Notes under the pieces: generated by a model | Told to the model about the DNA's origin: nothing | Seen by the model: only the letters and a program-made list of their open reading frames with translations | Databases searched by the model: none | Program-made: the position numbers and the translations under genes | Part shown: one piece after another, positions 57,277-64,000 of the stretch | How the letters are laid out: each line of letters starts with the position of its first letter | How positions within the stretch are numbered: position 1 is the first letter of the stretch | NCBI RefSeq assembly: GCF_036850765.1 | Contig: NC_089493.1 | Span: 269,059,034-269,123,033, forward strand | From: Saccopteryx bilineata | Lineage: Eukaryota; Chordata; Mammalia; Chiroptera; Emballonuridae | DNA: 64,000 bases | Direction: 5' to 3'

Positions 57277-58280
57277 CATGAACGTAGTGGTTCTCAAACT
57301 TTTTGAAATTGGAGTGCATTTAAAATCCTACAAATAATTGTAAGTGCACTATATACAAATTTCTGAAAAATATGTTATAATAGTTAAGTCAAATATTAAA
57401 GAAAAAATATATAAAATCCAAGCGTGCTTTTATGGTAATTAAACAAAATAAAAGCAAAATTAAATTTATTCTGACATTAAAAAAACATTTTTATGTTACA
57501 TTTTTTGAGTTATGCTTTTTAGAATTCATAAAAAAGAGGGGTTAAAAAATTTAAAAATGACAAAAAAGTTATCTTTTTATATATATAGATACATTCTTAG
57601 TAAGATTTAGTAAATTCGGCAGGTCCCAGCGCAAAAGTGTTAAGTTTTTTTATTCTTGTGTTTATGAGAAACATGAGTCTGATGTATTCTTTCTTCAATG
57701 TTTGGGCATATATTTGAAAGGCAAACTCTCATTTCCTCGTCAATACATTGAAGAATTCCTCTCTTTTTACTTTTAATTGTGTTGAGGGTAGAAAATCCTC
57801 ATTCACATAAATAGGATGTTGAAAATTGTAGTAAAATGTTCAAAGCTTTTTTAGATATTGCCACATATTCTTCTTTCATAGAAATCCAAAAAGCTTCAAG
57901 AGACAATTCCTTACGTTTAATCATCAATCCAAAACCCCCACCATACATATCATCGAAACTTTACATCAAACAAGGGATAGAAGAAACTTGCCTCCAGTCT
58001 CTCTGGGGAACATGGGGGGTAGTGTAAACAATCCAGCACCACAGCTTAACAGCCTTTTGTAACCTAATCAGGCAAGTGAGGTGGGGGGTTGGGCAGACTG
58101 TCAGCTTACAGCCAATTCCCCACACTTCTGTCCCCCAAATATCTAAACTCCAAAAACCCTGTTGGTTTTTTGGTCCCCAACAGGCACATATTTCTCTGGA
58201 ATACCATAGGGCACACCTGGAAATCTTCTAGGGCGCACCAGTGCGCCCTGGAGCACATTTTGAGAACCACTGCATTAACG
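57277..58280 (-). mobile_element. hAT transposon (988 bp) with transposase relic, 8-bp TSD
   Basis: CATGAACG (57277-57284) and CATTAACG (58273-58280), one mismatch, flank the body 57285-58272. Termini are tagtggttctcaaact and, read in reverse, cagtggttctcaaaat. On the minus strand the body still encodes part of the transposase (57640-57960). It is an internally deleted autonomous-type element rather than a simple miniature element. Confidence 0.85.
57640..57960 (-). pseudogene. Decayed hAT transposase C-terminus (hATC dimerisation domain)
   Basis: A single minus-strand frame runs from 57960 to TAA 57642-57640 (107 codons including the last stop). It reads 'LSLEAFWISMKEEYVAISKK', then 'FSTSYLCE', an in-frame TGA at 57801-57799, then 'GFSTLNTIKSKKR' and 'MRVCLSNICPNIEERI'. 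This is the typical hATC order of ZBED/Charlie-type transposases (a Y-L-C-E-x-G-F-S core, then K-S-K-x-R). The catalytic part of the protein is missing. Apart from the one TGA the frame is clean over this length, so decay is moderate. Confidence 0.85.
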
Positions 58281-59039
58281 TAATGACTCAGACGTGGGTA
58301 AACGTACTCTGGGAGTGGACAGGGGAGAATGGTAATGGACCTTGAGATTTGGCGATTGCCCTGAGGATAGGGAGATGGATTTCCCAAACATGAAACAAAG
58401 ATGCTTCCCATGGAGACTGGAAGAATGGGATCCTTGCTTAACAAAGGGAACTTGAAGGTAAGGGACCAACATTGGTAGAAGAATGTGCCACAGGACACCT
58501 GTGGAGAGTCTGTCTTCCTGGGGGCCTTCTTGGTAGGCTGTGGGAAAATTATATGGGACAGTTTTGAATTTCTCCCTCCAGCGTTGTAAGTCCCCTGAAT
58601 TACCCCCACATCTGGGAGGACAGCCTAATCCAAGTTTGAGTGGTCATATGGTGGAAAGTGAGGAAAAGCAGGACCTGCCTGAATTCCCAGAGCTAACTGT
58701 TGGGCTCTACCCGCATATACTTCCCAGGGCAGACATGACTTGTAGGGCTGCTAGCACTGCTGAAACACAGACAGAGGCCTAACAGACTTCGCTGTCTCAC
58801 CCTGTCTCGTCAGCTCAGAGGTTCTTCCTTGCACAGTGCAGACTGCCCTCCACGTCATGGTGCAGAAACCTGTCACTGTTCAGCCCTACTCTATCTACTC
58901 TTCACCTCTTTTCAGTGGCACCGGATGTCCCATTGCTAAGAAGAAAGGGCCCATTTCCCAGCCATATACCTCTTGGCGACCACACAAAGACCAGAGAGAA
59001 GCCCGCAGTTGCCACTAGGTAGTTAGGATACTGTTAACT
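58281..59039. other. Unique stretch, nothing recognised
   Basis: No gene or clear repeat. Confidence 0.35.
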
Positions 59040-59205
59040 CTCTCTCAAAGAAGGCAAGCTTCTATAATCTTGTTAAGCCTCAGTTTTTCCATCTGTAAAA
59101 TGAAAATAATAACTCCTACTTCATACAGCTCTCACAAAGTTTGGATGACCAGCCCAGGTTTGTTAAAGCAACTGTGCGTTGCCTGGCACATGGCAGGATT
59201 CATGT
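59040..59205 (+). mobile_element. MIR SINE
   Basis: 'gttaagcctcagtttttcca tctgtaaaatgaaaataata' and 'tgcctggcacatggc' match MIR order. Confidence 0.75.
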
Positions 59206-61170
59206 TAGTTTCCGTCTTCTGCATCTTAGCCATTCACGAAGGTCAACCTTCTAAGTTTACACATGAAGAATGAGTGATTCCAATGGCACTGTTGCAGATG
59301 CCTGAAGTTAGGGGCCCCGAAGAAAGCTTTGTACAAGAGCATCTATGGACCAAAGGACAATCTGCCAAGACACTCTCTCCAGGAATACGGCACAGCATTA
59401 TTCCAGAAAGAAAAGTCAGTAGTTGGAAAACCAAGGCAGTTGGACATTGTTCAGCCTTCCCCCCAACTACTACAAGTTGGTTTCTACCACGGTGCAGGGC
59501 CCCAGGCAAGCACTGAGTATGAGAGTTGGTTGAAATAGACTAGCAGAGATTTCATGGGAATAGAACCCCCAAATTAGCAATCTGAGGAGTGTGTGCAGAC
59601 AGTCTACTGCTAGGGCTTGGTGACAGGACCCTGAGGGTCAAGGGTTAATGAGAGGGCGCTAGGTGCCCTGACTTCTGGAGCTCTTTTTAAGAAACACTTG
59701 ACAGAGTGGCCTTGATCTCTTTAACTTTAATGAGCTCTGATCAGGGGCCAGTAGGTGAAGAACTCAGGACAATGACCTCACTCCAGGCCAGCCAGTGCTG
59801 CCAAAGTAGGCAGGAGGCTCCACACTCCTAGGGATGCAGCCTGCGGGTTCCTCTTCTCTGGAATTGTCCTGATGGGTTCTCCTATGCGACTCAGCGCCCT
59901 GTCCTCTCCCTCCCCGGAGGTCTCTGGAGATTGTCACAGCACAAGCAGGTTTCCCTCCGCTGCCGAGTCTAAGAAAAGAAAACGTAGAGGAGAACGGACA
60001 TGGCTTTGAGGGTTTTTTTCATCATCTAAGGGTTCAATATTTAGAGCAATATTGATTCAATTTATCTAGTGTTGTAATGTTCCATTGGTTGCTAAGCAAC
60101 AGAGTTCTTTCTTCTCTGTTTTCTGGGTGGCTCATGGGAGTTTGACTACCAAAGAGATTACTTTGTGTATATGAGAGTAAATGGACCATAGGTGCCATAC
60201 ATAAGTGGAGGAATACTGTTTTACTGGGCAGTGTTAAGGCCCCGTCTCCTATCACATCTGGGTAATTGCAATTCAACCTCCAGAACAACAGGGCCATTCA
60301 TATTCACATTCCCCTACCAGGTACCCACTGAGAACAATTTAGCACAAAGTTGTGCTGACGCATAAAACCCTGTGTTGCATGCTTACTATTCCATCCTCAT
60401 AACGTTCAAACCTGCGCGGGGGGGCAAGGATGGATCTCTTCCTCCCCATCCTGGTCCCCTCCAAATCCCACATCAATAACCAAAAATAGCAGCCTGGATT
60501 ATAAGGACGTGTTCTGGCTCACACTTAAATCCTGATATGGCCGTGTCTCATCTCTCCTCATTTCTCTTATCCTACCTTCTCCTCCACTCACCTCAAAACT
60601 GCCTTCCCTTTTGAGAGTCTCTTCTGTAAATCCTTTGTATTGATGGTCACTGTTTCTTTAAAATCCCAAATCAGAAGCAGCAGGCAAACAAGGCCCTGTC
60701 AGCTTGGGCTCTATGGTTCAGTGACTCGGCATTAATGACGTTGATTTTGGAACCCGCATGATAGCCTGACCTATTTTAGGATCTCTGCTTTGACCATACC
60801 TCCCTCCCCCATTTTTCCAATTAGAAACAAAGGCAAAAAGGATTGTGAGGAGGTTGGGGAGGGGGGCGAGGGGAGACCTGGAGCTCAGTGCTCGGGAGTG
60901 ACTTCGGAAGCTGCCCAAGTAAGCCATCACGTCTTCGCCACCGTCCCAGAGACGATGTGGAGCCCCACCAGAAAGGCTGGAATCCGACGCTGTGTCTACA
61001 ATAAGGGAAGAGATTCCAGAGGCAGGTCTCTGCCCAGTGTCCTGGGTGCAACCCCGGGGCGCACAACAACCAAAAGCCACATTTGGCATTAAGTGTTTTC
61101 CTCTATAAGATAGACCCGTTCAGCAGAGAAATGATCTTGACCTTCCACAGAGAAAAGCTATCTGCAGGAG
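59206..61170. other. Repeat-poor stretch, no gene confirmed
   Basis: A purine- and CpG-rich block at about 60850-61065 has open frames on both strands, none recognisable. A G/C run is near 60415-60425. Confidence 0.3.
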
Positions 61171-61255
61171 GCAAAAGAAGGGTAGAAGGAGGGAGAAGTG
61201 GGCACAGGCAAATAGCCAACCACGCACATTTATGAAGAGCAGAAATGTAAAACAG

Positions 61256-61590
61256 ATGTTACGCAGGAAAATAAACCATTGCCCTGGGAGCATCCTCATC
61301 AGCCTCTGGAGGATAGGGCTTCTCAGATCCAGGCAAATAACAGAGTAAGTCGTTGAAAGCTGCATACTCATCACAACTAGCTGTCAGGAATGGCCCTTCT
61401 GGGTTGCCTGGTCCCCTGTCTCCACATCTTTTCATGGCCGTGCCGTAGCCAGCATTTCTCTGAATAGATGTTATTATTCCATTCTTCACAATAAATGAGG
61501 TGCTCTCACTCACACCAGAGCTTTTCCCTGCGGTGTAGGCGATAGCAGCAGCAAGACCTGGGGCTCTAAGAGGGACGTGGTGGCTCTGGT
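61256..61590 (-). other. Unrecognised 100-plus-codon open stretch, possible exon
   Basis: On the minus strand a frame is open for about 113 codons from the TAA near 61600 to a TAA at 61261-61259. It reads 'APGLAAAIAYTAGKSSGVSE' and ends 'DEDAPRAMVYFPA'. The listed start at 61513 is GTG, not ATG, so it would have to be part of a spliced gene. A usable-looking acceptor (pyrimidine-rich, then CAG, at about 61585) lies upstream. I do not recognise the product, and a chance frame is likely. Confidence 0.2.
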
Positions 61591-64000
61591 AGAATGGGAG
61601 TTATAAGACAACAAAAGGCCCCAGGCTCTAACAAAATAGTTGCAGTGCTCCTGGAGCCAATGGTGACATCAAGGTCAGTGGTAGAGAGTACCCTTGGCAG
61701 CTGCTGCAGTGGGCAACTCAGGAAATCTGCAATGGCTGTCAAGAAAAATTTACGTGTGAACCTCCTGAGATCTGCCAAGAGAAAGAAAGGAATTTGGAAG
61801 GCGCGAGGTCCCAGCTCTGTGTGAGACAGAGGTCGGAGGTGGGATGTTCCTCCCAGCGAGGTGGGCTCTAGGAAGCAAGTCCATTAGCGATAACAAGAGC
61901 TCAGCTCTATCTGGAGGTCCAGGAACATAAAGGGCCAAGTGAGTCTTAAGAGAAATAAAACTAAGGAACAAGTGTCTACTGTGGTAAGCCACTGAAATTG
62001 AACATAGTGGTAAGTCCAGCCAGCAAACTGTTCCCAGAGAACTGAGCCCACAGAGCCAGTCTTACGACAGCTCACTTACATCCACAGCTTCTTTGACCTG
62101 TGAAATCTGACAGAGTCAGAAATAGTCCTTTTTCTAGGCATTCGTCTTTGCCTTTCTGAATCTTCTTTTAGAATTTCACATGGCAGGTAGGCACTGCAAT
62201 ATTTTGGGTCCCAAAATAATTTTTAGGAAAGCGAGCTCAAAATATCAACCTGTCAGACATTGTCTAAAGTTATTAGCCTGTCTGGCGGATGCCTTGCAGA
62301 AGCTGGTTAGAAATCTGGCCAGGTATTTTTCCTCCTTCTCTGTATATTTCTTCTCTTTATCCAGCGTGGTTTCCTAGGACGATGGTTCACATGTGTATAA
62401 TTAGAGCAGAAAAGGGGGGAAAAGAGGTGATTCAGGTCCTTTCTCATCCCTGGCAATGCCTTCTCCTCTAGAATCTAGATGAACAATGTTCTATATTGAG
62501 AACCTGGAGGGAAAATGGAAGAAGGAGGAGGAAGTTGAGAAGAAGAAGGAAGAAGAAAATAGAAATGGGAAGGGGTCACTGCAAATTATATTTTTGTATT
62601 TCCCAGACCTAGAAAGTCACTGAAACTGAAGTTGCTCGCTTCTATATAATTCATATCTTTTTCTAAGTGGAATCAGGCTTAACAGAACAATACTGTGCCT
62701 TAAAATTAATTAGAGTAAATTAATTCCCTAATGAATCATACCGTCAAGCATGAAAAAACTAAAGAGTACAAAGTATTAATGTGCTGATTAAGAGGACTGA
62801 TCATAGGGATGTCAGTTTATAGAAACTAATGCTGTGTCTATACACACAGATGGCTTTGAAAGATATCAACCCTTCTGATAATTGGATCACCACCAACCAG
62901 TTAGTAACTGCTTGGTGGCTTAACTGAATTTAGCTATTTGGAAATAACCCAGACTCTGCCTGACTCCCTCACTTTTGAACCAATTTGCTGGGTGCTATCT
63001 TCACGTGTCTGCCCGAGCTCAAACAGTGGGAGAGGTGCCAACTGCAGATATAGCCTGAGCTACGGAAATGAGTTGAAAGAGAGACTTAACAGAAATTTCC
63101 AGCAGCCAAGAGTGGATCCACCAATCTAAAGCTCACTCCAATTTAAGGGAGATACTGAACTGAGACAGTGAAGCTTCCAGGCAATTCTAGAAAGTTCCAC
63201 CCTAAAATGTGTCACAGAAACAGAGTTTTCCCAGGCACCAGTGCTCAGGATGCAACCCTAGAAAATGAGAAGAAAGAACCAGCAAGGCCATCTGATCTCT
63301 CCACGTGGGGACTGGACGAGGTGCAATTATTACCCAATGGCATGTCAGCACACTCTGCGCATGCAATGCCATCTCTATTTTCATAATCCAGGGTTCTCAG
63401 GAAGAGCACTCCTGATGTCCTGCTTGGCTGACATTTTGTTAGTTCCAGGAGAAGAGCAGAGAAGTCCAAGGAGAGCTGGCTCCTTATTCTAAACAAGCGG
63501 GCTGGTGCTGGAATGACGTAACCATGACATCCATTTCTAGCACCTCACACTAGGAGCCCCGCTCCTGGGAAAGGCAAGGGACTGACTCACTCCTTTCTAA
63601 TTAGTCGGGGACGCTTTTGATAAGAACCCCAGGAGTTCCTTATCCCAAAATATCACTTGTCACAGGAGCACATGGGCCCACAAATGCACCCTGGATGAGA
63701 TGGATGGATGATGCCAACTTCTAAATCTCCTGTGGGGTTTCCCTTGACAGGCTGCCCTTATGATTTAGGGCAGCATCAGTGGCCCTGGTTTGATTCATCA
63801 CTTGGTGATTCATCTCTCTCAACAAGCTGTGGCTCCTGTGTTATAACGCCCCGTTCATTCTCTCCTTTGAAGAGAGAAACAGGTGATGAAAGCCAGGCTG
63901 TGAAACAGAATTCCAGCTTTTTTCCTGCCAAAATTGGCCCCCAGATAGAGAGACACAAACAGGCTATCAGATCAATTTCAGAGAGCCTGTGCATATTGAC
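61591..64000. other. Repeat-poor end of window, no gene seen
   Basis: Possible LTR-like 3' end near 61965-61990 ('gtctactgtggtaagccactg'). GA-rich run at about 62515-62560. 62640-62950 is AT-rich and repeat-free with several TAAT cores. Nothing else is assigned. Confidence 0.3.

Noticed and set aside
60718..61092. Opposed 100-123 codon frames in a CpG-rich block
   Set aside because: Frames on both strands overlap, with no recognisable motif and no clear splice sites.
1..64000. A novel multi-gene system
   Set aside because: Apart from the LINE-1 and the transposon relics I found no cluster of genes; nothing in the sequence supports a new system here.

Overview
The window looks like intergenic or deep-intronic DNA from a mammal, most probably a bat. 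The strongest lineage clue is two families of tRNA-derived SINEs with chiropteran-type heads (tRNA-like A and B boxes, then CT-rich bodies). They lie beside MIR, L2, MaLR/ERVL-type LTRs, MER2 and MER5-like elements shared by placental mammals, and several hAT miniature elements with clean 8-bp target duplications. I lean to a non-Rhinolophus bat, perhaps emballonurid-like, but this is from memory of SINE heads and is weak at family level. I recognise no host protein-coding gene, tRNA, rRNA, CRISPR array or bacterial-type operon. Most open frames in the window are chance frames or belong to repeats.

Layout. 1-9.7 kb: SINEs, an L1 3' end, a MaLR LTR, a 511-bp hAT miniature element, L2, MER5-like sequence and a second hAT family. 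10-12.5 kb: old decayed L1 with a long GT/TA microsatellite. 12.5-20 kb: SINEs, Tigger-derived MER2, another Tigger-like fragment, MIR, L2 and an L1 3' end. 20.15-28.29 kb: the main landmark, a 7.8-kb full-length LINE-1 on the minus strand, inserted into an older SINE with a 15-bp target duplication. 28-41 kb: LTR remnants, decayed L1 and a possible CpG-rich small exon. 41.3 kb: the youngest-looking SINE, with a perfect 19-bp duplication. 42.7-50.2 kb: three more hAT miniature elements, L2, MIR and a 560-bp polypyrimidine tract. 50-64 kb: L2, MIR, an LTR remnant, a 988-bp hAT element that still carries a decayed transposase C-terminus, and a largely repeat-poor final 5 kb.

The LINE-1 is the only place where genes work together. 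It has a 2.4-kb 5' UTR with GC-rich tandem units and a terminal CRE palindrome, ORF1 (RNA-binding chaperone), a 326-bp spacer and ORF2 (endonuclease plus reverse transcriptase). ORF2 is open over 1,275 codons but has Lys at the position of the endonuclease catalytic Glu43, and ORF1 has one in-frame TAA. The copy is therefore nearly intact but probably immobile. The other notable signals are the hAT cluster (five miniature copies of three families, plus the transposase-bearing relic) and two anonymous ORFs that could be exons but have no recognised homologue.
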